Source: Climacteris rufus (lineage: Eukaryota; Chordata; Aves; Passeriformes; Climacteridae). Taken from it: a stretch of 64,000 nucleotides of DNA. Of the stretch, positions 13,679 to 26,171 are shown one piece after another. The first letter of the stretch is position 1. Each line of letters begins with the position of its first letter. Both the position numbers and the translations under genes were made by a program. The stretch lies in contig VZRZ01000586.1 of NCBI GenBank assembly GCA_013398175.1, forward strand, positions 1,970,591-2,034,590, in the 5' to 3' direction. The notes under the pieces are model-generated. The model was not told where the DNA came from and made no database searches. It worked only from the letters and a program-made list of their open reading frames with translations.

Positions 13679-16600
13679 CTTCATATCCAGGGAGCAGAAT
13701 CTTCTCTCAGCTTCTTTCCTCAGAGCAGTGGAGTGGAGTTATCCTGGACAGGAAACACTTGCCTACGAACAGTGATTCGGGTATCACATTTTGTGGCATG
13801 ACAAATTCAGTCTTTGAAAGTAAGCAGTTGGTTTTCAAGGTGCAGCTTAGCATAGACTATCCTATGAATTAATTTTTCCATGTATTCTAAAGGTTTCAAA
13901 GACAGGAAGATTCAAAATCTGAGTTCTTTGGAAATCCAGAATTTAATGTGTATCCATTAAACATCCTTAGGCACTCAGAAGACTGATGTGATAAAAGCAG
14001 GAATTTAACTTTACTGGTACCTAAAACATGCTATCAAACAACAGCAAAACATAGAATAAGCACTTAGGTTTGTCAGCCTAATATCATGTGTTTTTCTAAC
14101 AGCTTTGAACCATATGGCTGTTTCTTCAACCACTAAACTGCCTAAACTAAGATTAAAAAAAATTTAAAACTTAGAAAAGCATAATGCACATTAGACCTAA
14201 GGAACGTGCTATGTAACAGGTTCACTAAAATGTGACATTCAGTATAGCAGCTTCCTCAGACACAAGCAAGAGCCTCAACTCATGGCTAAGCCTATGATTT
14301 GTTTCCCTTCGCAGTGAAGGAACATACAGGAGTGGGTTGAGTCCTGTGATGTGACTAAAACATGCAATTTACTAATAAACTAGAGGAAAGAAAACCAACA
14401 AAACCCACACTACAACACAATCACACCACTTACTATAAAAGAAAAAAACAGTATTCAATCAAACACAGGCTTGAATTACTTATAAGAGAAAAAAAACCAA
14501 ACCTCTCCTTACAGAAAAATGACAGGATGCAGCAATTAAAAACCCCAATCATTTAGGATTACTACAGGACAGGTTTATTCAACTAACTGTAATTTTAAAG
14601 ACCTTCACTTTAATATTTTTAAATATCAAATAAATAAATTCTTCCTTATTATCAGTCAAAGGAACAGTGTGCCTATATCAACACCATTAATTATTTGCAT
14701 CAGTGCCAACAGTGTCTGGGAGCTGGGAGGAAGATTTTTACTTATGCGCAGTTTAAAATGCATCCAAACCAGTACACACAAGTACAAATACACACTCCTG
14801 TGAATATTATGCAAAACACAGAGCTGCAAATCTCCCTTTCAACTATGAATACTTCTATTTACATCTTCATTCACAGTGGTTTGAGGCTACACTCAACTCC
14901 CTCCTTCTCAGAAGAACAGAAGATTACAGAAAAAAAAAAAACACTGAAATAAATCTGTAGGTGTAAAATTTGTTACTTGCCAGACTTGTAGTAAGTCTCC
15001 ACCAATAGCACAATGAATGTCACAGAGCCCTTGCTTCAACATAGTCTAGTCTACAAATAAAAGCTCTTGTTCACCTCAAAATACATCATAGGTCTGGAGA
15101 AGTTATAGTCTCAAATGGAGGGATGAAATTTTTTTCCTTCCCACCAAAAACAATTAACCTGGAGACGTGCAAAAATGCAGGCTGCAACTTTTCTACCACT
15201 TCAAATATATAATCCACTCACCTGAAATGAAGACACCTACATATTCTGAAGGTTTCACAGTTGACTAAAATATTACATAGATGATTCTTCTTCTGATATT
15301 AAACAGAACATTTCTAATAAGCATTAAGGTGAAAAAATGCCAAGGACTATGCCACAAAATCTTTTTGTGTGAAAGACTGGCCCATGGGTGGGGGAGTAAG
15401 AACTCAGAAGCGAAGAAGAAATCTCTAATCCATTCTTGCAAAACCTCTAAATACACCCTACCCTCTTACTCCAAGAAAACCCTCGGAAAATAAATGTTTC
15501 AAAATCTATGTAGAGTTTATAACTTCACTTCCCACTATATCCTCTAAAGGAAAACTGGTGTGTTTTCCTGAGTAATCAAGAAGATGCCTGAAACTTCAGA
15601 AATTTGAACATGATCAGCAGATGTGGCTGCTCCTTATCTATCTTGGGCAGGTTTCCCAGTACTCCACCCTTGAATAAATACTTTATAAAGAATTTTTTTT
15701 CAACATGCTAGCTCCTTTTTATTACAAATAAATTCATAAATCTTGTTTAAGATACCTGCTATGAATGTCCATGTAATTTGTCCCATCTGACAGATGCATC
15801 CACACAGAGATACAAAAATTTTACACGGATGTAATGTCAGTGACCATTCTATGGCTATTTTGTATGGCTACTGTGACAACACAGATGCTAAACCAAAACC
15901 TTCTTCAAGGTTCAAAAGTCCCAGGACTTCTACTTCCTAGGACCTAAGACCAAGTGATCACAGCCTGCTTTCTCTAGGCTTTCAGGCAGAGCACTCCTGC
16001 AACACACAATGCATGGCAGCAGGAAACTGGCACTTTTTCCCCTAAAAGAGAAGCATTTTGAGATTGCCAAATGAGCTATATTCACTGTAGCAAATCAACT
16101 ACAGTCTAAAATAAAACAGCATAAAAGGAAAAAGAAAGACAAAAAATGTTGAGGAATAATTTTTCTCCCTTTGTATTCAAAACATACAAAATCAGAAATG
16201 CAAGTAAGTTTATGGTGGTTAATTTTATTTTACTTATCAAACTGAAGTTTACAGAAACCATCTCTGTCATCTCTTGTTTGTTTTCCAGGCTTCCCCACTG
16301 AGATTAATCTGGAAGTGAAACCTTCAGTATTTTCCTTATTAGCTAATTTAAGTGCTGTCTCCAACTTTGAATCTCCACCTTAATCTGATACTTAAATCTG
16401 TTGGAACAACATTCAGGTTTCAAGTACTTGGAATTTTTCACTTACACTTGTCTGAAGAAAGTCAGTCTGCTCTACTTGCGTGTGTGTACTATACTACCAT
16501 CTTAAAACAAAACATGCAATTTGAAACAAATATCTTCAGTTCTAGTTAAGAACATAAAATTCATTATAAAGTTCATTTAAAAACTTTACAAACTAATTTA

Positions 16601-17189
16601 AAAGAAAGATAAGGATATATGTACTTTGCAATATGCTTTAACATTAGCCTGATAGTTGAGGATTAAATACTTTACAGCAGGTGGCATAGATAGCCACTCT
16701 CACCCCTTCTTTTTCTTTTTTTATGAGTTTGGGATTTTTTTTTTTTTTAATTCACTAACACACAGTAAGCCCTCGAGAGCTAGCAAAGAATGGTTGGCAA
16801 CAAGAAAATCTTTTGCCACTTTCCTCTCTACCCATTACACCACCTCTGTCCTTCTTCCAGATCTGCTAGAGGACCCTGAAACAGCCAGAACTTCAGACAT
16901 GGCACAACTCCTCAGGCTGAAGACTGCTGCCAACACCCAGCAAGCTTCACATGTACCCTCCTCTAAGCTGCAGTCACAGCTTTGGTAACAGTGCACTTAA
17001 CCTCAAATAAACCTCAAAGCACATCTTCCTCTGTGGCACTTAAAACTAGTAGACACACAAAAGAAGCAGCAAGTCTACCACAGATGTGTATTTCTGTTTA
17101 GCCCTTGTGCTGTTTAGTCCATAGAAGTTTAAAGCTTTAGCTTTTGAGAGGATCAACGTCTTTCTGTCTAGAATCAAAGATAAAAGTAC

Positions 17190-17211
17190 TTTTTTTTTTT
17201 TGGGGGGGGGG
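17190..17211. repeat. Adjoining homopolymers T12 then G10
   Basis: A run of 12 T (17190-17201) is followed directly by 10 G (17202-17211) on the plus strand. On the ARL15 sense strand this is C10A12. Such tracts are length-variable and hard to sequence, so the exact count may be an assembly estimate. Confidence 0.85.
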
Positions 17212-20200
17212 CTGTTGTTCATAAAATATTTGTAATCATTTTTGATGCTAAACTAGGCTGCTACACTCTATCTTTTGATTCTGCCTGAAGAAAATGGCAT
17301 TGTGAGTCCAACTAGAGACAGAGACTTTTAAGGAAACCAAATGTTCTGCTTTTCTCTCCACAGAATATCTCACAAACAAAAACAATCCTCACCCACAAAA
17401 AGCTTAACTAGGAAGTTTCTTGCTTTGCTTATCCTATTTCCACGGCTGTGCTAGGCATTGGTTGCATGGCTCCTACTTGCAGTGAGACAAACTGCAGGTT
17501 ATCTTTTCACACCACAAAAAGCTAATTGTAGAAAAGGTACATTTCCGAAGAACAATGGTAAGATTGCTATGCTGAATCAGAGCTTCCTCAAGACTCATGT
17601 TACTGAGATCCATAAGCAGGTGTAAGTGATCTTTCGTATCTATGAAACAAAGAAACGATGTGACAGAGCCTGGGCTTAACCACCATTTGAACAGCAGGCT
17701 GAGCATGATTGATAGCAAGCAGATCTAACTTTAATGTTTTTGGAAGCTGAATGTCTCTGTGCAACTCACAGCTTGGACAGCTCAACAGGGTCATCTAAAA
17801 ATTTCATCTGCTAAGACATTCTGTAAACTGTTTGATGCAGCTATGTCACAGATGGCATTGCATGTACTCCACAACCAGATTTTGTAGAGGTGTCAACTGC
17901 CTTTTAGTCAAATACAGTATGGAGATTTTATTGCTTTGTGTTAGTTCATCCCTGTGAAGATGACTTAGGCTGGCATTTACTTGTGGGATCAGTTTTCTGA
18001 TGACTAACTTGATGAAATTTTAGTTGCTCTGAGCTATGTTGCTAGAAGGGTGTTCAGTACTCCACTCTACCTCCTCAGAGCAAAGTAAGAGAGTGATTTC
18101 CCACAAACAGTTAAATTTCAAATTCTAATTAATAGAGCAACATGATTTTCTTCTTCGTCCATCATTTTTTCCACTAGGCAGATGCCTACCTGACAACCGT
18201 TGCTGTCTTCTCCAGAGGTTCATATTTTCCATTCAACTTGGGCTGCACAACAGTGTGGCTTCTCTTCCTACTCTCTTTTCTTCTGCTCTTTACTTCCAAA
18301 TTAAGGCAAAATACGCATGCTTTGTTTAACCAATACTATTTAAAGCTATTTGTTCTCAAGCTGTCACCTAGACAATTAATTTAGCTGGCCTAAGAATGTG
18401 AATTTATGACTTTGTTCATGAAGCTTAAGAAGTAACAGCAGTGGGGAGGCATCTTTTTTCCTGGGCATGCTTAACCAACTGGAATCAAGAGCATTCCTGA
18501 TACTAACCACTCTCCTCTTGCTAAGCACTTAACAAATTTGCGTCTTAAATGAATTTCCGATATGACTACACAACATATAGTCTCTCTGCTTGTGAAAAAG
18601 GCCTTTGGGTGTATCACAAAACCTAACACAAATATATGGCAATATATTTTAATAGATAAAATAGAGTACTGTTAGTATGCTACTAGTATTCTTAAACTTT
18701 GTAAGAAGAAAAAGAGCTGCTCACAGCCAGAATCGTTCTTTTGACTTGGCTCAGTATTTCGCATCTATTTGTAGTTTCTAAGCCTGCAGATACCAAACTA
18801 AATTACTAAAAAATTTATTCTAAAAAGACAACTGGAAATTCTTAGTTGACCACCAGGATGGACCTTAAATCTTGACATAGGCCTGAATAAATATTTACGT
18901 CACGATAGATACCACAAGTTCATACTCTGTTTTGACAGCATTACAATTGCAAATGACTGAAAAACAGGGAATAAATGGTGATTTCAGCCACTGTGTCTCC
19001 AGATCGGAATTTGTTAGAACCAAAGAAAAAGCTTCCTATTGCCTTTACACTTTCATTATCTACCTTGAGAACCAACCTCAGCATTCAGCATCCCAAACCT
19101 TTTTCAGAAACACAGTTAGAATCTTCTGAACAACAAACTTTATCATCTTCCTTATTTTTCCAGTCTTTTCCCACTCTTCTGATGTTCACCATACACAATT
19201 TGATCCTTAGTTCCCACCAAAGATTACCGAAAACCATCACAACTGTAGTTTCTTTCCATACCATTACTCAGCTGAGTTGCATAATAGAGAGAGGTATTTC
19301 CAATTGTCCTGGTAACAGTACATTCTGAAAGAATGTGGAGTAGGATATGGCACAACTCCACAGTAGTTCAAATTATACATATTATCTTAAAGACTAAATT
19401 TTTGGGGGTAAAATGCTAATTTTTTTAATTTTAAGGCTCAGGAAGGGATTACTGGTATAGCAAAATAGCAACCTAGAGAACAGGCGGTTCAACTTGGTCA
19501 GCAAATAAAGCAAGACTTTCTTTTTATGTAATTCAAGCAGGCTTATGTTAGATTTGAAAGCTGTATATATTCTTACTTCTTCAGGATCAAATTCAAGATT
19601 TTTAAACAAAACATTTACCATTTATAAAATTGGATAAAACCTTTACTTTCTGTTAGGGAGGCAACCAGTCTTAAGAAAACCAGAAATTTAGTCCAGTTTT
19701 TTATATTCTAGTATCATGCACTTGAAAGAAAAAACTTCTGCAGAGACAGCACAACAAACTTTGCTCCATGTCCCTAAATCTTAAAGGAGGATGAGGAGAC
19801 AATCAGTCCTGGAAGAGATAAAAGAAGAAACACTACGTCCCATATATTTTGCCTGAAAATTTACAATCCCTGCTGAAATTAAGAAATAAAACCTGGCTTC
19901 ATTAGCAGCTTTGAAGACAACCAGCACAGTAAAAACTAGGACCATGTTCGATCTCAAGGAAGAATGCTACTTCAACCAAACCAAAAGGATAGTACACAGT
20001 CAGCATCTGTTTCACATAACTGCTTGGCTACTAAATATAAGAACCTTTAGCTGTATGACTTCTCCTGTGTTTTAAATACTGGCTGTTAATATGTTACTGT
20101 ATGATGACATATGAAGCTTTCTGTTACCTAAACCTAAGAAAAAGTATCAAAAATTAAAATTATTTAGAACTTCACTCTCTAAATGATACGTAACGACAGT

Positions 20201-20316
20201 GGTTGTTAAGAACAGATGCCTCTCTACCTTTCTCCAAGCTTCCATCAAATGTCTGGACAAGACCTCCACACTACAGTAAAGAGAAATTATATAACAATAC
20301 CATAATGACTGAAGGC

Positions 20317-20455
20317 AAAAACCAGGAATAAGCCAAAAAAAACCAAAACGAAAAAACAGGAATCAGGCCAAAAAATCCCAAACAAACAAAGAACAACCAC
20401 AACCAAAAAAACTGAAACAAAACCCAAAAAAAAACAGGAATAAAAGAAAAACATG
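20317..20455. repeat. A-rich low-complexity repeat with degenerate internal units
   Basis: The stretch is nearly all A and C, with three loose copies of an ACAGGAAT-type unit flanked by runs of A (near 20322, 20357 and 20432). The uninterrupted minus-strand frame over it (Phe/Leu/Trp-rich) is a product of the low complexity and not a membrane protein gene. Confidence 0.7.
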
Positions 20456-20637
20456 GATTTCCCTTCAATATCAGAAGCAGAAATTCCAAAACAAAATTTA
20501 ACAGTGATTATATGTGTAAAATGTTTTGCTTTAATTTCATAGCAGCAAGAGAGAAACCACGCATACTCCAGAAAGCTCAGGTTTTGCTTTCATCAAATAG
20601 GAACACATTTCTCAGCTAAAACATTAAATGCTGACTA

Positions 20638-21600
20638 CAGAATCACAGAATGATTTAGGTTGGAAAAGACCTCCAAGATCATCAAGTCCAACCTTTGACC
20701 TATCACCAGCTTGTAAACTAGATCATGGCACTAAGTACTACATCCAGTTGTTTCTTGAACACCTCCAGTGTGTGACTCCCTGGGCAGTCATACCAATGTT
20801 TAACAACTGTTTGCATTAAGAAATTCTTCCTGATGTCAAATCTAAACCTTCTCTGCTGCAGCATGAGGCCATGTCCACTGATCCTGTTACTGGCTGCATG
20901 GGAGAAGAGACCAACACCACCTGGCTACACCCTCCTTTCAAGCAGTTGTAGAGAGTGATAAGGTCCCTCCTGAACCTCATCTTCTCCAGGCTAAACACCC
21001 TCAGCTCCCTCAGCTGCTTCTCACAGGACTTGTGTTCCAGACCCTTCCCCAGCTCCATTGCCCTTCTCTGGGCTCACTCCAGCACCTCAGTGTCTTTCTT
21101 GCAGTGAGGGACCCAGGACTGGACACAGCACTCACGGTGAGGCCTTACCAACACTGAGTACAGGGAGACAATCCCTGCCCTGGTCCTGCTGGCCACACTG
21201 TGGCTGATCCAGGCCAGGATGCCATTGGCCTTCTTGGCCACCTGTGCACACACTGGATCATGTTCAGCTGCTGTCACCAGCACCCCCAGGTCCTTTACAC
21301 CACTCTGCCCCAACCTGTGGCGCTGCCCGGGATTGTTGTGACCCAAGGGCAGGACGCAGCACTTGGCCTTGTTGAACCTCACACCACTGTCCTTGGCCCA
21401 TCAACCCAGCCTGCCCAGATCTCTCTGCAGAGCCCTTCTGCCCTCCAGCAGATCAACAGTACTGCCCAACTTGGTGTCACTCACTGACTGATGGTGCACT
21501 CAATCCCATCATCCAGGTCACAAATAAAGACATTAAACAAAACTGGGGCCCATACTGAGGTCTCAGGAACACCACTAGTGACCACCAATTATTGGAAGGA
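20638..21600 (-). mobile_element. CR1 LINE, 5'-truncated copy with RT C-terminal region and 3' UTR
   Basis: Read on the minus strand, the element starts near 21600 within the reverse transcriptase region: a frame reading SGVPETSVWAPVLFNVF is a decayed version of the SGVPQGSVLGP type RT motif. It continues through the conserved CR1 segments FNKAKCCVLPLG and QVAKKANGILAWI. It ends in the classic 3' terminus (GATGATCTTGGAGGTCTTTT, then TTCCAACC and a GATTCTGTG tail) at about 20638. Several in-frame stops and frame changes show it is inactive. It lies in the same orientation as ARL15, about 1.6 kb upstream (in plus coordinates, left) of the exon at 23180. It is about 0.96 kb, a normal 5'-truncated size. 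Confidence 0.95.
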
Positions 21601-23179
21601 AAACAAACTTTTTGAAGCTTGCTTTTGCTCCCTTACCTAGACAATGAAAAGCTAACAGAATCAGCATTTTTCTGCAATAGTTGATAGAAAAATACAGATT
21701 ATAAAATTTTTTAATACAGACATGCAAATACTGAAAGAAAAAGGAATTAGAAGATGCAGCAAAACATGACAATCCTTCTGCCCTTGAGAAGAGACAGATG
21801 GACAAGAAAAACAAATCAAATATTCTGGAAAACTTCAGGACATCTTATCATGAGTCAAAACCCTCTGCTAAGGTAAGATTTCTCAAAATGCACATAACCT
21901 GCATAAAATAGTTTGCATGATCAGAAAAGGTTAAGAGACTTTAACAAGGAGCTGCTATAAAACATAGATTCAATTCTTGACCAAAAGTTTTATTTACCTA
22001 TAAAAATTATTTATTTCATATATCTTAGGTAGCAGAATGTATAAACTAGACTGCAAATGATTCACCCTATTTAAAAAATAATACAAAAAGAGACATTATG
22101 ACTAAGTGCACATTATGCAAATAATACACTCAAGTAGCATCAACCCTATCCCTGAAAAGTAGGCTCCTTCATCACAGAAAACTACTGGGGTTTTTCTTTA
22201 CAGAACACATGCTCAAACAGGAACATGTTTAAATCCATGGACCAGTAGCAGCAAAGAGAAAATGCTATGCTTTCCACGTGTGCTTATCTCAAAGCCTTCT
22301 TGAAACAATTTCAGATAAGACAACCGTCATGCAAGTAGATCTCATGAAACTTTCCTCTAGAACCAAGTTAAATTCTACCCCAGATCATTTGAGGGAGGTT
22401 CCAACCTCACTGAAAATCTAATAAACATCCTCAGTTCTACTATATTTACAAAAATAAAAAAGAAGATATACAGAAATTCTAGACTATAAAGAAGATCTAT
22501 GTCCTTTTTTAATTAGAATAACATTAGACTCCACAAGAACTCTCATCAGGAGAGTGTTTTCTTCCTTGTAATGAACTACCTCTTGGTCTCTTGAGACCCA
22601 GAGTCAGAACTGGGAGCCAAACAGGTTACCTGTATATAGAAAATTTAAAAAAAAATCTCACAACCATAAAACAGCCGTCACTCCAAAATCCAATTACTCC
22701 AACAAGAGAACAGTTCTCAAAGAATGTAACTCATTAGAAGTTGGCTGCCTTTTCAACACTTTCAGTGGTGCAGTAAATACATTGGTTTTGACAAATGTTC
22801 ATAGTTACTTGAGCCAGTTCTCATAAGTGAAAGTTTACACATAAAATAAACACAAGGAATACTCTTCCTTGAGCTGCCGCATGAGCCATACTAAAATTAT
22901 AGTCCAGTTTGTATTTCTGTATAACTTAACCACTGCAATCCAAGAAATTACATTAAGGAGATGCACCATACGCTTTCCACTCCTCCTCCTTTATTTCCTT
23001 TGTTTTTCGAAGTCAGGATTTATACAACTTTTCTCAACTTTATCTGCTGGGATTTTTCATTCCAGCTGCACTGATCTATAATTTTAAACTTTAAAGTAAC
23101 TAACAATTTAAGACAACTGACAGTTATGATGAGATTTAGACATTGCACGTTTTCATAATCAAATTAATAAATGCCATAC
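21601..23179 (-). other. ARL15: ARL15 intron (right part, next to the small exon)
   Basis: This is AT-rich intronic DNA between the CR1 copy and the donor site of the 60-nt exon. I see no coding, RNA or repeat feature. A short phrase at 22391-22400 resembles the CCAACCTC part of a CR1 tail but is too short to call. Confidence 0.75.
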
Positions 23180-23239
23180 CTCCAAGTTCTTTTACATTCA
23201 AGATTGCATTCTGGAATGGCACTGCTTTTATACTAAAAC
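23180..23239 (-). CDS. ARL15: ARL15 coding exon (probably exon 3): switch I to start of switch II
   Basis: This small exon of 60 nt is read from 23239 down to 23180. It completes the split glycine from the preceding exon, then encodes FSIKAVPFQNAILNVKELG and leaves one base of the next glycine codon. With the previous exon it forms STTGFS, the counterpart of the ARF switch I PTxGF motif, and then strand beta 3 leading to switch II. The acceptor is strong (CTTTTTTTTCTGTTCTTAG ending at 23240) and the donor is G|GTATGG at 23178-23179. The phase is 2/1, matching both neighbours exactly. At this size the exon is invisible to ORF scans. I found it by searching minus-strand sequence for the expected link between the P-loop and GADNIRKYW exons. 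Residues are about 65-84 by family numbering. Confidence 0.95.
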
Positions 23240-26026
23240 CTAAGAACAGAAAAAAAAGAGCATAAGTAAGCTATTTGTTAAAGGAGCCATTGGGAATCAA
23301 TTCAATACATTCACAAAAAACTAACTTTTTCTGTCAAGAACCAGAATTTTGCATGTGAAATTCTGTTTCAATGCATTGTTTAAAAAGTCACTTAGAAGGG
23401 ACTGGGGAGGAGGATAAGAGATGGCAGGGTGCCAGGCAGGGGGAAGAGAATAAATCAGTATAAGCAGTGAAATTTTCAATTATACTATTAAGTACCTGGC
23501 ACACAAAATTCAGCACAAAACTTCCAACCAGGGTATCTACCATTTGGTAAGAAGTCAATACAGAATATACTTCTATAAAATCATCTTTTACTGTATCTGG
23601 AGCTAAAGTGGAGAATTCAGGCTATCAGTAATACGAAGTGAGCGTTCTGCAAATTTTAGGAGATGTTGAAGACAACATGCAATTCAAATCACTGTTTTTT
23701 TCCATTTAAACTTCACAGGTTTTGGTTGCACCTGGATTATTAATCCTGTCTATAAATGCTATTAATTGAAATATCCTTTTACAGACCTTAGCTGGATGTA
23801 TTAAAATAGTTACAAGCACACTGGAAACATCTATGAATCCTCTATTAGCCTATTTCATGCTTAAAACTGAATTTAAAAAACAAACACTACCAAAATGTGA
23901 TCTTTACCCTTAACTGAAAATTCAGACAGACAAGAGAAAAGGAACGTGAAAGGCTCTCAGCAATGTATCAATGCATTATCTACTAAATTTTTCATGTTTA
24001 GTGCATACATATATATAAGCACATACTTTATATAGGAAAAATAATGTCTGCTCTTTCAGCATAAAATATCCAGACAGACATTAAATTTATTTCCATCTAG
24101 CACAAGTAGTTTCAACATGATTACATACCTGTGAAGTGAGTAAAGAAGTTTTAAAAAAAATGTGTTTCACTTCTAGTTTATTAGCTATCATTTAACAGAA
24201 ACAAGATGTTTTTTGTCCCTGGTTAGAGCAATAAGATGTTCCAGTACTCCAACTATGATCAGTATTAGATGCAATAGAGGAAAGTACAAGAAAGTCTGAA
24301 GGGAATAATTATGCAATATTTTTGGGATTTTTGTCTTAAAAGGAATCCTAAACTCCTCCTAGAAAGAAGGAAAAACTGGAATGAATCTGAGTGGCACTGA
24401 TGAGAAAAGCAAAAATATAGGTTATAGCTTGAAAACTGAGTGAAGAAGTTGTCACGTAGTCTTGGATTCTCCACAATATTGTCTCATATACCACATTTAA
24501 ATAGATTTATTGTCAGCTGAATAGCCTAGATGTGCATAATTTTGGTTTGCCTGAGTTAGTTTTCTTTCCTCAAGTTGCCTAATTAAATAATGGTATTTTA
24601 TTGCATCTCTCCAGAAAAAAACAAACAAATTTCATTTTTAATTAATTGTATTTTCATTACTTCAGTTGCTAGCTCTCTATGTGTATTTATAATGATGTTA
24701 CTATTTCTTTCAGGGTCTAAAGCATTAAAATATAATTTGCTCTAATTCTAGAGATAAAGCTCAAGAGAGGGGGGAAAAAATAATTTACAAAAGAAAAAAG
24801 GCTCAATTACTGTACAATGTCCTTCTAACTTTTTGAGTCTCCACAAAATGAAGTGTCAGATCTCTCTAACAGTCCCAATAACACCACTATAGAGGCAACA
24901 AGTTAATTATTCATTTTAAGAAAAACACAGTTTTCTTGTACCTGTTTTACATTTTACTTACAGTTGTATTAAACAACCTTATGTTCTTGTAAAGTAAGCA
25001 AGCATACATTGAAAAACAGGGTTGCTAAGGCACAATCATAAAATTCCAGCCCATGAACCACAGCTACAATACAAAGCCATGTAACCGTAAACACAAGTAA
25101 CTTGCACAACACTTAGTATGTGTTCCATCAACAGATCAACCTTAATAATTGCTGCAGCCACTGAACCAGATTTCTTCAATCTCCGTGACCTAATCAGTCC
25201 TCTTTCTTAACTTTGCAGCCAGGTATTCCCTTTTCTCACTTCGCATGTTTGTTTCTGGTTTTTCTAGGGTTGTTTTTCCTCTTGGTTTGTTGTTGGTTGG
25301 TTTTGTTTTGGGTTTTTTTATATCAAAACATGCTTTTCAGTATTTGGCATTCTGGTTCACCTACATCAGGATGCCTATTCAAATTTTTTGGACTTAAAAT
25401 ACCTCTTATCTGTGGTTGTGCTGTCTGTTTTCATGTATCTTCTCAAAACCACTGAAACTTTTTGTAAATTGGTTCTTTGATCTCAATCTGCCCTTACTAC
25501 ATAAACAAGCCTGTTGCTAATCTAAAAAGCTGGGATTATCACCAAAAAACATATTTCTATTACATTTATTCTTTTGGTTGTTAGCATATACCACAAGGTA
25601 GTATGGACCAAGTATGTACAGAAATAAATCTCAAAGTTTCAGAGCATCCCTGTCCTATTCTCCTATTCTATTTTACAGCCCATTCTCCTTTTTTATCTCC
25701 AACATAAAATGAGACTGCTTAAAAATCCAAAGTAAAACGAGAAGAAAACATTTTAATGTGTGTCTACAGTACAGTGCTACTGTACTTTATGGTTCTACTC
25801 CACTGTTTGGACTTTTAACACATTCCAAATTGTATGTTTCCATGGATATTCCCCAAACTATAAACAAATACTGAAAGAGTAAGTAGTGGTAGCTTCAAAG
25901 CGATCCATCAGGTACATTCAACAGCGAGATAAGCAGGCTGATGTTGTCTACAGCCTTTGCTATGTGTTTCAGAAGTTACCTTTGGGCAGTGTTACAGCAC
26001 ACCATGGAATAAAGGCAGCATCCTAC
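23240..26026 (-). other. ARL15: ARL15 intron between P-loop and small exon
   Basis: This is a complete intron of 2787 bp with GT (26025-26026) and AG (23240-23241) ends on the minus strand. Before the acceptor there is a strong pyrimidine tract. It contains T/G-rich low-complexity DNA at 25247-25320 and no recognised element otherwise. A purine-rich patch with short G runs lies at 23398-23450. Confidence 0.9.
25247..25320. repeat. T/G-rich low-complexity stretch
   Basis: The plus strand is made of irregular GGTTTT, TTGTTTT and TTGG units. It reads open as an 80-codon Phe/Leu/Cys-rich frame (25213-25455), which I attribute to composition. On the ARL15 sense strand it is CA-rich. Confidence 0.65.
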
Positions 26027-26171
26027 CTGTGGTAGACACGATATTCTCCGGGCTTTCACTGCAGAGCTGAGACAGAAGACTCGTCTTGCCAGAACCAGAG
26101 AGGCCTATGCAAACCAAGTCATACTCAGGTCGTGGTGGTGGCGGTCCCTTGCAGCAAAGTGCTCTAAAACA
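26027..26171 (-). CDS. ARL15: ARL15 coding exon (probably exon 2): N-terminal part with P-loop
   Basis: This internal exon of 145 nt encodes 48 codons plus one base, read from 26171 down to 26027. The translation starts CFRALCCKG, runs through a proline stretch to RPEYDLVCIG, and carries the Walker A/P-loop GLSGSGKTS that binds the GTP phosphates. It ends ENIVSTT, which leads into switch I. By family alignment these are about residues 17-64 of a protein of about 204. ARL15 is an ARF-like small GTPase; published work links it to endomembranes, metabolic traits and the CNNM magnesium transporters. The cysteines near the start (CFRALCC) are candidate palmitoylation sites, which is an inference. 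The acceptor is a pyrimidine-rich tract ending CAG at 26172-26174 and the donor is G|GTAGGA at 26025-26026. The leftover G combines with GT of the next exon to give glycine. The start codon lies in an upstream exon not seen here. Confidence 0.96.

Larger units (their letters stand above)
11037..20316 (-). other. ARL15: ARL15 intron between switch I and NHQD exons (left part)
   Basis: This is AT-rich intronic sequence without recognised genes. Small tandem repeats occur at 11591-11619 and 13638-13678, a T14 run at 16735-16748 and a T12G10 tract at 17190-17211. Open frames here, for example 110 codons at 16656-16988 (plus) and overlapping frames on both strands near 11700-12190 and 18930-19330, show no motif I recognise. 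I treat them as chance frames. Confidence 0.8.

Noticed and set aside
20271..20489. Hydrophobic 72-residue minus-strand frame resembling a membrane protein
   Set aside because: It comes entirely from the A/C-rich low-complexity tract.
21074..21487. 102-codon minus-strand and 95-codon plus-strand frames
   Set aside because: The minus frame is the CR1 reverse transcriptase tail and the plus frame is its antisense.
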